Shown here in pieces: positions 1 to 4,487 of a stretch of DNA of 5,598 bases (position 1 is its first letter; the number at the start of each line of letters is the position of its first letter). The stretch is taken from positions 1 to 5,598 of the forward strand of contig JBAWVO010000378.1 in assembly GCA_037147235.1 (NCBI GenBank). Reading direction: 5' to 3'. The notes beneath the pieces are model-generated. The model was not told where the DNA came from. It ran no database searches and worked only from the letters and a program-made list of their open reading frames with translations. The translations under genes were made by a program, and so were the position numbers. The DNA is from JANXQG01 sp037147235 (GTDB taxonomy: Bacteria; Planctomycetota; Planctomycetia; Pirellulales; Thermoguttaceae).

Positions 1-59
1 GATCGCCCGGATGGCGAGTAATACAGATTCGGGGCTTGGCCGCCCCGCACGGTTAATCG

Positions 60-97
60 ATCGACAAAACAGGCCCGTAGGGCTTCGTATTGTCGAT
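60..97. repeat. Interrupted hairpin, dispersed-repeat-like
   Basis: An 8-bp outer stem (ATCGACAA at 60-67 with TTGTCGAT at 90-97) encloses a short asymmetric internal loop and an inner stem AGGCCC/GGGCTT (71-76 with 80-85, one G-U pair) closed by GTA. No run of T follows on either strand, so it is a poor intrinsic terminator. The inner CCGTAGGG core resembles the GTAGGGTGG-type core of the repeats at 2152-2168 and 3022-3060. It could be a folded intergenic repeat or a structured RNA end for the minus-strand genes to its right. Confidence 0.4.
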
Positions 98-125
98 GGG
101 TAGAGAAAAAAGTATTAGGCGAATG

Positions 126-242
126 CTACACCGTGGGAATCCAGGCTAGTCGCCACTTACGCCTCAAGCGAAACGCTCCGTAGATGCTCGGCAAGCCAAA
201 CAACAGCCCAAGGATCAGGAGGTAAGGTGCGTAAGGTTCCAT
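126..242 (-). CDS. Possible small single-span membrane protein (38 aa)
   Basis: An ATG-initiated frame (ATG at 242-240, TAG at 128-126) encodes 38 residues. After a short MEPYAP start there is a hydrophobic stretch of about 18 residues (roughly 7-24, LLILGLLFGLPSIYGAF), then a basic segment RLRRKWR and a short tail. This is the pattern of a one-pass membrane peptide with a positively charged cytoplasmic side. An in-frame TGA lies four codons upstream, so this ATG is the only start. The ribosome binding site is weak (GGA close to the ATG). It lies about 110 bases after the stop of the antitoxin-protease gene on the same strand and could be a tail gene of that operon. I do not recognise the family. 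The support is composition only, and a chance frame remains possible. Confidence 0.35.
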   Translation of the reverse strand: MEPYAPYLLILGLLFGLPSIYGAFRLRRKWRLAWIPTV

Positions 243-314
243 GATCCGGAGTCAGTCGGCTGTGTGCGTCAAGAGGGGCTTTCAATGCGACGTGAAGGAG
301 ATGTTCGCAGGGTG

Positions 315-342
315 GTGCAGTAAGCTAACATACTAACTGCAC
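315..342 (-). terminator. Hairpin just after the antitoxin gene
   Basis: A perfect 7-bp inverted repeat, GTGCAGT (315-321) and ACTGCAC (336-342), with a 14-base loop starts about 10 bases downstream of the stop codon of the HigA-ImmA gene on the minus strand. The stem can be extended inward by two pairs after one mismatch. No U-tract follows in the minus direction, so it may act as a 3'-end stabilising or Rho-associated structure rather than a classical intrinsic terminator. Confidence 0.35.
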
Positions 343-351
343 ATTTCTGTG

Positions 352-1461
352 TCAATATCTCAAACACTCCGCATCGGCCCATTGCAGGCGCTGTTTGAGT
401 CCGTTGAACTGGCTGTAGTCGATGATCTGCTCGCGTTGAAGGCGCCCGACAACAATTCCAGGCGCGATTCCAATCTTGCGGGCGAACGCATCCACCGCTT
501 TGTACATCGTCAAGCGAGGGAGTTCTTGGTCAACCGGGGAGGGAATCAGCAACGACGCAGCAAAATGGTTGGCCCCTTGTTCTCGCGGGTCATCCTCGTA
601 TTCCACGTCGATGAAAGTTTCCTTCTTGCTGTCGTTGAGAATATGGCCCGCCTCATGAAAAAACGTGAACCAGAATCGGTCGTTATACTTGCCTCGCAAG
701 TTCAACCCAATCAAGGCCTTGTCCGGGGTCAACCACTTGGCCGCGCCGTTAACGGGTGCCCCCTTGATTTCCGGCACGAGGGCAACTGCGACCCCTGCGC
801 TTGCGCATCGCGTCAGCATCTGTGGCACGAAAACGTCCGGCCCTTTAACCGTCAGACCTCGGATCGCCTGCAATTCTGAACGGAACTTCGCCTTGTCGAA
901 CTGCGCGCAGGTGGCCTTCTGCGCCTCGGTTTCACACAGGCGTAGCCATGTGGCCATAGCACCGACCTTCCCCTTAAAGCTGAGCGACTTCCTGAAAGCG
1001 AATTGTGGAGTCTCCCATCCCTGTTTCCATGCATTGACGGTGGCCACACCGAAGAATCTCAGGACTTCTTCAAGCAGACTGGGCGGGTCGCAGGTTTCCT
1101 GGATAACTTTCCGCGAAATTAGTTCCTTCGTGGGGATTCCCTTCAACCACGCCAGATCGCGATCTAGGAATTCCCCGGCTTCCAGACGAGCGACCTGCTC
1201 GCGGTACTGCGATTCGAGATTGTTCCACATCCGTGCGGGCACGCCCGTAACGCGTTCCAGCCGAATTGCCGTGTCTTGCGTCAGCGGCACGATTCCCATA
1301 ATGATCTGATTTACGTGTTTTGCCGAAAGACCCGCCCGCAATGCCAGTTCCCGCTGGTCAATGCCCAAGCTGTTGATCGTCTCTTGCAGCGTGCAGCCAG
1401 GTGCTACCGCGTAGTCTGGTTCGTATGGATATCGTTTGTTGCTGTTGCTTGCCTGTGTCAT
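352..1461 (-). CDS. higA: HigA-type HTH antitoxin fused to ImmA/IrrE metallopeptidase
   Basis: The protein has 369 residues and two domains. Residues about 22-85 form a Cro/C1-type helix-turn-helix of the HigA/VapI class (IDQRELALRAGLSAKHVNQI, then a PLTQDTAIRLERVTGVPARMW stretch), which should bind operator DNA and the partner toxin. Residues about 210-345 form an ImmA/IrrE-type zinc-peptidase domain: the HEAGH metal motif is at 269-273, and E294 in the downstream E..A..FA..LLIP pattern is the likely third ligand. Peptidases of this family often cleave repressors or regulators, but the substrate here is unknown. The start is fixed by a near-perfect Shine-Dalgarno AAGGAGGAG (complement of 1468-1476) eight bases before the ATG. 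It follows the HigB toxin gene by about 20 bases, giving toxin-first order as in higBA loci. The fused protease distinguishes it from short HigA antitoxins of about 100 residues. All motif residues appear intact. Confidence 0.9.
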   Translation of the reverse strand: MTQASNSNKRYPYEPDYAVAPGCTLQETINSLGIDQRELALRAGLSAKHVNQIIMGIVPLTQDTAIRLERVTGVPARMWNNLESQYREQVARLEAGEFLDRDLAWLKGIPTKELISRKVIQETCDPPSLLEEVLRFFGVATVNAWKQGWETPQFAFRKSLSFKGKVGAMATWLRLCETEAQKATCAQFDKAKFRSELQAIRGLTVKGPDVFVPQMLTRCASAGVAVALVPEIKGAPVNGAAKWLTPDKALIGLNLRGKYNDRFWFTFFHEAGHILNDSKKETFIDVEYEDDPREQGANHFAASLLIPSPVDQELPRLTMYKAVDAFARKIGIAPGIVVGRLQREQIIDYSQFNGLKQRLQWADAECLRY

Positions 1462-1481
1462 GGCGTTCTCCTCCTTTTGTC

Positions 1482-1817
1482 TCAGTGGTAATCAGTAATC
1501 TCGACCACCAAAATCCGCGTGACCTGTGTCCAGTCGAGCCCACCGTCATTCTTTGCCGGAACTGGGTCGTGGTCGGGCACGAACACCAGCCGTTTCGGGT
1601 GGACCAGATCAGCAGCGAGTTGACCTTTGCGATCCTGCTTCAGTTCGTGACAACGGGCAGCCGGCAGACACCTCATGTCTGCCAATGTGTCCGCCGCCTT
1701 CAGCTCGTTGATCCGCCGGGCAAGTTGCTCCGCGTTTCGTGTGCCGAGGTCCTTTTGCATGTCCTTCTTGCAGTTGCACATCTTCTGCAACTTCCTCGTT
1801 CGGAAGGCTACTTCCAT
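1482..1817 (-). CDS. higB: HigB-type RelE/ParE family toxin
   Basis: The protein has 111 residues, the usual length for this toxin family. Members are mostly ribosome-dependent mRNA interferases that cut mRNA and arrest growth until bound by the HigA antitoxin. Recognisable stretches are the N-terminal EVAFRTRKLQKM strand-helix, ARRINELKAADTLADM, the LPAARCHELKQDRKGQLAADL core with the basic residues typical of the active face, and the C-terminal HPKRLVFVP...GGLDWTQVTRILVVEITDYH segment, which matches HigB-like proteins closely. The ATG at 1817-1815 has a GAGGA ribosome binding site (complement of 1824-1828) six bases upstream. It is the first gene of a two-gene operon with the antitoxin-protease gene. 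The frame is full length, so the toxin is probably functional. RelE/ParE assignment is secure by eye; target specificity is inferred from the family. Confidence 0.88.
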   Translation of the reverse strand: MEVAFRTRKLQKMCNCKKDMQKDLGTRNAEQLARRINELKAADTLADMRCLPAARCHELKQDRKGQLAADLVHPKRLVFVPDHDPVPAKNDGGLDWTQVTRILVVEITDYH

Positions 1818-1834
1818 AAATCGTCCTCATTACA

Positions 1835-1868
1835 ATTTTAGTTTACCTAATAGGTAAATCGTTTGCAA
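1835..1868 (-). promoter_or_regulatory. Predicted higBA promoter
   Basis: Reading the minus strand, TTGCAA (1868-1863) is separated by 17 bases from TAAACT (1845-1840), each matching four of six consensus positions of a sigma-70 promoter. A better -10 candidate, TAAAAT (1840-1835), lies five bases further on but lacks a good -35. The position fits: transcription would begin just before the ribosome binding site of the toxin gene at 1824-1828. Planctomycete promoters often diverge from the E. coli consensus, so exact boxes are uncertain. Confidence 0.5.
1842..1858. promoter_or_regulatory. Palindromic operator of the toxin-antitoxin operon
   Basis: TTTACCTAATAGGTAAA is a perfect palindrome of two 8-base arms around a single central A. 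It lies 24 bases upstream of the toxin start codon and overlaps the spacer and -10 region of the predicted promoter. HigA-type antitoxins bind such short palindromes as dimers to repress their own operon, so this is the expected binding site of the HTH domain of the downstream antitoxin. The palindrome is seen directly; binding is inferred. Confidence 0.75.
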
Positions 1869-2117
1869 TACCTCTACTGAGGGGGCATTAAGGCGGATTC
1901 GGCCTATTACCGGAAGTGTTCGGATTGTGCCGCCCCCTAATGGCAACTTGTGTGCCGTCGTTTTATTTTGAGAATGGGCGATAAACCACAGCCATCCACT
2001 CCATCTTCCCAATTCTAAACGCTACTCGGCAGCCCTGTTGGAAATTCCCTTGTGTTTCTCTTTGGCCCAAACGTCGTTTGAATTGTCTCTGCTATACGCC
2101 TTCAAGAATGCAGACGC

Positions 2118-2128
2118 CTTTCCAATAT
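2118..2128. repeat. 11-bp target duplication, left copy of element 1
   Basis: CTTTCCAATAT directly abuts the left end of the 145-bp element and recurs directly after its right end at 2274-2284. Only a length of 11 lets both copies touch the inverted repeats, so the size is not ambiguous. Loss of one copy plus the element restores the interrupted reading frame. Confidence 0.85.
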
Positions 2129-2273
2129 GGCTCTTCCGGTTCTAGGTGCAGACGTAGGGTGGACCGAGCGCACTGAGTCCCACCAAAAGCGGGCCGAAAC
2201 AGAGTTGGTGGGACTCGTTTCACTCGGCCCATTACAATTATTTACATTTTTCGCACCTAGAACCGGAAGAGCC
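2129..2273. mobile_element. MITE-like non-autonomous element 1 (145 bp)
   Basis: The element is bounded by perfect 21-bp terminal inverted repeats (2129-2149 and 2253-2273, outer sequence GGCTCTTCCGGTTCTAGG) and flanked by an 11-bp direct repeat (2118-2128, 2274-2284). It carries no plausible coding sequence, so it must have been moved by a transposase encoded elsewhere. Inside is a second, 12-bp perfect inverted repeat (2175-2186 with 2205-2216) flanked by CCGAG/CTCGG (2164-2168 with 2223-2227), so the centre folds on its own. The GTAGGGTGG at 2154-2162 matches the dispersed-repeat motif seen again at 3052-3060. The GGCTCTTCC tip recalls ISL3-family ends, but ISL3 makes 8-bp duplications. 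Eleven bases fits IS4/IS231-type duplications better, so the family is left open. Confidence 0.85.
2164..2227. repeat. Nested hairpin inside element 1
   Basis: GAGTCCCACCAA (2175-2186) pairs perfectly with TTGGTGGGACTC (2205-2216) around an 18-base loop, and an outer CCGAG/CTCGG stem (2164-2168, 2223-2227) can close over short internal loops. The pattern resembles the TAGGGTGG...CCCACCA palindromic repeats scattered in planctomycete and cyanobacterial genomes. It may be cargo of the element or its ancestral core. Confidence 0.7.
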
Positions 2274-2284
2274 CTTTCCAATAT
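2274..2284. repeat. 11-bp target duplication, right copy of element 1
   Basis: CTTTCCAATAT is identical to 2118-2128 and is followed at once by the CCCGCA duplication of the second element. The two insertions are therefore separated by only these 17 bases of original gene sequence. Confidence 0.85.
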
Positions 2285-2290
2285 CCCGCA
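2285..2290. repeat. 6-bp target duplication, left copy of element 2
   Basis: CCCGCA abuts the left inverted repeat of the 124-bp element and is repeated exactly after its right end at 2415-2420. Removing the element and one copy restores the host reading frame. Confidence 0.75.
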
Positions 2291-2414
2291 AGTGGGCTAT
2301 CCACTTCACTCTCGTTACCACTATATCTTGGGGGTGCCCTATACATTTCGCGGCCTTTCCCAGCATCCCTCCAACTACATCTTGTGCCCACGAGAGGGAA
2401 GTGGATAGCCCACT
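2291..2414. mobile_element. MITE-like non-autonomous element 2 (124 bp)
   Basis: The terminal inverted repeats are 24 bp long with one mismatch (2291-2314 and 2391-2414; the mismatch is at 2308) and are flanked by a 6-bp direct repeat CCCGCA. The tips read AGTGGGCTATCCACTT, and each tip is itself a small hairpin (AGTGG/CCACT around a five-base loop), a property shared with REP-type ends. The duplicated target and clean restoration of the host frame speak for cut-and-paste style insertion. The interior has an imperfect direct repeat (CTATATCTTG...GTGCCC near 2330-2340 and CTACATCTTG-TGCCC near 2375-2389) and no coding sequence. Its ends share nothing with element 1, so a different transposase is implied. 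The family is not recognised. Confidence 0.78.
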
Positions 2415-2420
2415 CCCGCA
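2415..2420. repeat. 6-bp target duplication, right copy of element 2
   Basis: CCCGCA is identical to 2285-2290 and lies directly against the right inverted repeat. It encodes part of the QLR codons of the interrupted TPR-like gene on the minus strand. Confidence 0.75.
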
Positions 2421-2727
2421 ATTGTTCAAACACCACTACCAAACGCCGCAGGATTGCCGGCCGACCAGGGAAATCGCGGTTCAGCCGAAGCAAAATCTCA
2501 CTAGCTTCCTGATACTGCGCCCGAAGCCCCAGTACCGAGGCTTTCTTGAGGAGAATGTTCGGCGTCTCACCATCCACCGCGATCATCGTCTCAACAAGAT
2601 CCCGTGCCCGGTCGATCTCACGAGCCTCCAAAAAGCACTTCAAAGCCAATTCTCGCAGATCGCGCCGAATCGGTGACGGTTCAGCCAGCGCATTTGGATG
2701 CGCGTCAAAGTCCCTTTTCGCGTCGAA

Positions 2728-3005
2728 TATTGCTGTCGGTAAGCGTCAGAATGCCCGTGCCGGCCTGAGTCAGGCTTCCGACGCCGCTGATGGTGCCACC
2801 GAATGTTGGGTTGTCCGATCGAACACCAGCACTGCTTCATTCGTGATATTGCCGGTAAGGCTGGCCGTGGCGTTGCCCAGCACGACGACGGAGGATCCAC
2901 TGCCGGACAGCGAGTGTCGGACAGCGAGCCGATCGACGGCATCGCGCTGGTGAAGGCCAGGGTTACTGTGCCCGAGGACGGCAGGAGGACAACCGGTCCG
3001 CTACG
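2728..3005 (-). pseudogene. Remnant of an autotransporter-associated beta-strand repeat protein
   Basis: Three minus-strand frames in succession give one recognisable repeat unit. They read SGPVVLLPSSGTVTLAFTSA...IGSLS (about 3005-2915), LSGSGSSVVVLGNATASLTG...NEAVLVFDR (about 2910-2816) and DNPTFGGTISGVGSLTQAGT...LTLTDSN (about 2815-2729). The Gly/Ser/Thr-rich strand pattern with GTISGVGSLTQAGTG..TLT is typical of passenger-domain beta-helix repeats of large secreted or surface proteins (TIGR02601-like). Two frame breaks are visible. The first coincides with a 14-bp tandem duplication (GGACAGCGAG at 2905-2914 and 2919-2928). The second is a small deletion near 2815. A normal protein of this kind is hundreds to thousands of residues, so both ends are lost. 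The remnant joins the TPR-like remnant near 2725 without an intact gene boundary. Confidence 0.6.
2905..2928. repeat. 14-bp tandem duplication causing a frame break
   Basis: GGACAGCGAG occurs at 2905-2914 and 2919-2928, a period of 14. Removing one unit makes the minus-strand reading IGSLSGSGSSVVVLG, which is the expected beta-strand repeat motif. The duplication therefore explains the first frameshift in this remnant. Confidence 0.55.
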
Positions 3006-3021
3006 CTGTTCCAGATCAGTT

Positions 3022-3060
3022 CGCGTAACGCACCATTATCCTGCTCCACCCACCCTACGG
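3022..3060. repeat. Dispersed intergenic repeat (TAGGGTGGG / GGTGCGTTACGC type)
   Basis: On the minus strand the two halves read CCGTAGGGTGGGTGGAG and TGGTGCGTTACGCG. Both resemble halves of the palindromic TAGGGTGGG...CCCACC and TGGTGCGTTACGC elements common in these phyla. The two halves are not complementary to each other here, so it is a partial or composite copy. Confidence 0.4.
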
Positions 3061-3266
3061 CGAGCTAGCAGTGACAGCAGTTGGCAAGGTTATGATCAAG
3101 GCCAAGGTTGCCCCTTATGGTCGATGGGACTAGCTCGGCGACGGACCACTCGTTCCCTGGACAGGGCAACGGCCCTGATACCCGATGGCTCCACGGAATA
3201 ATCAACATTTCCAATTCCAGATTCTACCAGTTAAACAGTCGCTAAAAAACAGTTCAAAATCTGGCA

Positions 3267-3272
3267 TATCAT
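3267..3272 (+). promoter_or_regulatory. Candidate -10 box before the structured leader
   Basis: TATCAT matches five of six -10 consensus positions and would place a start near 3279, exactly at the first base pairs of the following hairpin. No convincing -35 is present, only an A-rich run at 3244-3249 at the right distance. Confidence 0.35.
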
Positions 3273-3277
3273 AGTAG

Positions 3278-3369
3278 AGGCAGGTGTTTAGGCTATTAGA
3301 CCAGTCATCCACCGCCTGGAGAACCCCGCAATCACCGGTTTTGGTCGGTGATTGCGGGCTCTTTTGTTT
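3278..3369 (+). ncRNA. Candidate small RNA or transcription-attenuating leader
   Basis: Two hairpins occur in series. The first pairs AGGCAGGTG (3278-3286) with CACCGCCT (3310-3317), eight base pairs with one bulged A and a 23-base loop. The second is the strong terminator at 3325-3358. A candidate -10 box lies seven bases before the first stem and no open reading frame fits between. The unit could therefore be an independent RNA of about 90 bases, or an attenuator leader upstream of the sigma-like gene that starts about 100 bases later. I do not recognise it as any known RNA family. Confidence 0.35.
3325..3369 (+). terminator. Strong intrinsic terminator
   Basis: CCCGCAATCACCG (3325-3337) and CGGTGATTGCGGG (3346-3358) form a perfect 13-bp stem with an eight-base loop, followed by CTCTTTTGTTT. 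No gene on the plus strand ends just before it, so it terminates either a non-coding transcript or a leader. The track-long frame that begins inside it (ATG at 3348) is therefore not the true start of the next gene. Confidence 0.85.
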
Positions 3370-3430
3370 ATCTAGCGTTTGTTTCTCATCGTGGCCGCCT
3401 CGTTATCGGGGCGGTCCTGTACCACACACA

Positions 3431-3473
3431 GGACCGTCCCAAAAGACGGTCCCTAGCCTCACGGAGACCGTCC
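3431..3473 (+). promoter_or_regulatory. Leader hairpin with possible competing pairing at the ribosome binding site
   Basis: GGACCGTC (3431-3438) pairs perfectly with GACGGTCC (3445-3452) around CCAAAA. The same strand GACGGTC (3445-3451) can instead pair with a second GACCGTC copy at 3466-3472, which lies between the GGAG ribosome binding site (3463-3466) and the ATG at 3474. The two pairings exclude each other. No T-run follows, so the structure is not a terminator. A translational switch is an inference from the pairing alone. Confidence 0.45.
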
Positions 3474-4088
3474 ATGATTTTCGTTTCGAGCCAAGATCCC
3501 AATCCCTCGTGGCACCAAAAGTTTCTCTCCATGGTGCCAACCATCGTCCGGCACGCCAAGTTCTCGTTCCGCCGCCTGCGGTCCGAAGCCCGCGGTGAAG
3601 CCGTTCAGGAAGTCGTCGCCAACTGCTGCCGAGCCTACGTTCGCTTGGTGGAACTCGGCAAGACTTCTCTTGCCTATCCAAACGTGCTTGCCCGCTTTGG
3701 AGTCAAACAAGTGAGAGATCATCGTAAAGTCGGTGGCAAGCTCAATGTCCACGACGTTCTCGGCAAGTATTGCCAGTCCCGCAAGCATGTTGTTGTGGAG
3801 CGACTCGACCGTCGCGACAATGATGAGAACGGCTGGTATCAGATCCTCGTCGAAGACAAGAGTGCTGGCCCCGCTGATACCGCTTGCAGCCGCATCGACT
3901 TCGCGGACTGGTTGGGGCAACTTCCCCGCCGAAATCGCCGCATCGCCGAGTTTCTCTCGCTCAGCCATCGCACAGACGATACGGCTCGCAAGTTCAAAGT
4001 GAGCGAGGGCCGGATTTCTCAGCTTCGTCGAGAGTTGGCCAAGTCGTGGAAAGAGTTCACCGGCGACAACGAAGCCAACGCCGCGTAG
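3474..4088 (+). CDS. Planctomycete sigma-70-like (ECF-type) regulator, 204 aa
   Basis: The start at 3474 is chosen because GGAG at 3463-3466 sits seven bases before it, whereas the earlier in-frame ATG at 3348 lies inside a terminator hairpin. Residues about 14-80 form a helical, region-2-like segment (HQKFLSMVPTIVRHAKFSF, ARGEAVQEVVANCCRAYVRL). Residues about 147-195 form a region-4-like helix-turn-helix (LPRRNRRIAEFL, then DDTARKFKVSEGRISQLRRE), which is the DNA-binding part. The layout and length are those of short ECF-like sigma factors, and I recognise this protein as a conserved planctomycete type. The middle (81-140) carries a VERLDRRDNDENGWYQILVEDKS stretch that ordinary ECF sigma factors lack. 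Whether it binds RNA polymerase is not established. It is followed by a strong hairpin at 4118-4148, so it is probably a single-gene unit controlling nearby or distant genes. Confidence 0.75.
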   Translation: MIFVSSQDPNPSWHQKFLSMVPTIVRHAKFSFRRLRSEARGEAVQEVVANCCRAYVRLVELGKTSLAYPNVLARFGVKQVRDHRKVGGKLNVHDVLGKYCQSRKHVVVERLDRRDNDENGWYQILVEDKSAGPADTACSRIDFADWLGQLPRRNRRIAEFLSLSHRTDDTARKFKVSEGRISQLRRELAKSWKEFTGDNEANAA

Positions 4089-4097
4089 CTCAGTGAC

Positions 4098-4115
4098 CGG
4101 ATTGATCGGATTGAT
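4098..4115. repeat. 9-bp tandem repeat after the sigma-like gene
   Basis: CGGATTGAT occurs twice head to tail (4098-4106, 4107-4115) directly after the stop codon and just before the terminator-like hairpin. It is short, and its meaning is unknown. Confidence 0.6.
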
Positions 4116-4117
4116 AG

Positions 4118-4148
4118 AGGCCCGGCAGGCAGTTTACCTGCCGGGCCT
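4118..4148 (+). terminator. Strong hairpin after the sigma-like gene
   Basis: AGGCCCGGCAGG (4118-4129) and CCTGCCGGGCCT (4137-4148) form a perfect, GC-rich 12-bp stem with the loop CAGTTTA, starting 29 bases after the stop codon. There is no T-run (GCCTTGGAATT follows), so termination may be inefficient or factor-dependent, but the stem would block or end most transcripts. Confidence 0.7.
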
Positions 4149-4313
4149 GCCTTGGAATTACGTCCGATTCCATCTCTTCTCGATCGACCTTCTCAATCTT
4201 CGATCCTCACTCGGCATGGTAATCCAGGGCCTTGCCGATCTTGCTCTCTCGAACCATCCAAGCCGTCTGTCGATGCTTGGTCCATTACCTCCCAACCCGA
4301 AGAAAGAAATCCA

Positions 4314-4487
4314 ATGCTCACCACAGTTATTCTTCTTGCCTGCTCGATCCATGTAATCTCGAATATTGCCTGGCTACTCCATCATCGCCTGGCTCGCATC
4401 CCCCAAAAGGAAAACCATGAAAACCATGAATCTGTTCGCTTTGATCGCCGTTCTGTTAATTCTCCCGTTGCTACTCGACTTCATTAG
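4314..4487 (+). CDS. Possible small membrane peptide (57 aa) overlapping the next gene
   Basis: The ATG at 4314 opens a 57-residue frame starting MLTTVILLACSIHVISNIAW. The hydrophobic stretch (about 2-22) is followed by a basic, polar tail. The last 23 residues overlap the start of the next gene in another frame, and their codons look like a shadow of it. The ribosome binding site is poor (AAGAAAG). The hydrophobic part lies entirely in the stretch before 4417, so a genuine small gene with a drifted stop is possible. It may also be a chance frame. No family is recognised. Confidence 0.3.
   Translation: MLTTVILLACSIHVISNIAWLLHHRLARIPQKENHENHESVRFDRRSVNSPVATRLH

Larger units (their letters stand above)
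2022..2745 (-). pseudogene. Tetratricopeptide-like gene broken by two small mobile elements
   Basis: The minus-strand frame is open from after a TGA at 2748-2746. It encodes a helical, TPR-like sequence: DLRELALKCFLEAREIDRAR, then NILLKKASVLGLRAQYQEAS and FPGRPAILRRLVVVFEQLR, with the alternating Leu/Ala pattern of two to three repeats. The frame then enters foreign DNA at 2414. If both insertions (2129-2273 and 2291-2414) and one copy of each target duplication are removed, the frame continues without interruption as DIGKASAFLKAYSRDNSNDV...ISNRAAE and stops at TAG 2024-2022. From the TTG at 2649 this gives 113 residues. The true 5' end is missing: no good start or ribosome binding site is visible, and upstream sequence belongs to a different remnant. 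The TPR assignment is by pattern only. TPR domains mediate protein-protein contacts; the original partner cannot be told. Confidence 0.75.
3006..3277. other. Intergenic stretch without a recognised gene
   Basis: No frame on either strand shows a recognisable family. At 3022-3060 there is a dispersed-repeat-like sequence: CGCGTAACGCACCA followed by CTCCACCCACCCTACGG, which on the minus strand reads CCGTAGGGTGGGTGGAG...TGGTGCGTTACGCG. This motif type recurs in planctomycete and cyanobacterial intergenic DNA and shares CGTAGGGTGG with the interior of element 1. The rest (3061-3240) contains only short repeats such as CAAGGTT twice. The end (3200-3277) becomes AT-rich and leads into the promoter of the next unit. 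Confidence 0.5.

Noticed and set aside
1..21. Possible end of an upstream plus-strand gene (DRPDGE then TAA)
   Set aside because: Six codons are too few to support a coding call, although a small CGGGGC/GCCCCG hairpin (30-47) follows it.
349..1309. Long plus-strand frames (349-879, 665-1309) opposite the antitoxin-protease gene
   Set aside because: They are antisense shadows of a well-supported minus-strand gene, with no family resemblance and no ribosome binding site.
2127..2408. Plus-strand 93-residue frame across the two small elements
   Set aside because: It runs through both inverted-repeat elements and the target duplications; no protein pattern, no ribosome binding site.
2640..2942. 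Minus-strand 100-residue frame
   Set aside because: Only its first few residues (MPSIGSLS) follow the beta-strand repeat pattern; the rest is out of frame with both remnants.
3117..3245. Plus-strand 42-residue frame beginning MVDGTSSATDHSF
   Set aside because: No recognisable family, no ribosome binding site and no conservation evidence available.
3348..3473. N-terminal extension of the sigma-like protein from the ATG at 3348
   Set aside because: The ATG lies inside the 3' arm of a perfect terminator hairpin and has no ribosome binding site; the start at 3474 has GGAG at good spacing.
4093..4356. Plus-strand 87-residue frame after the sigma-like gene
   Set aside because: It starts before and runs through the 12-bp terminator-like stem and the tandem repeat; the translation has no domain-like pattern.
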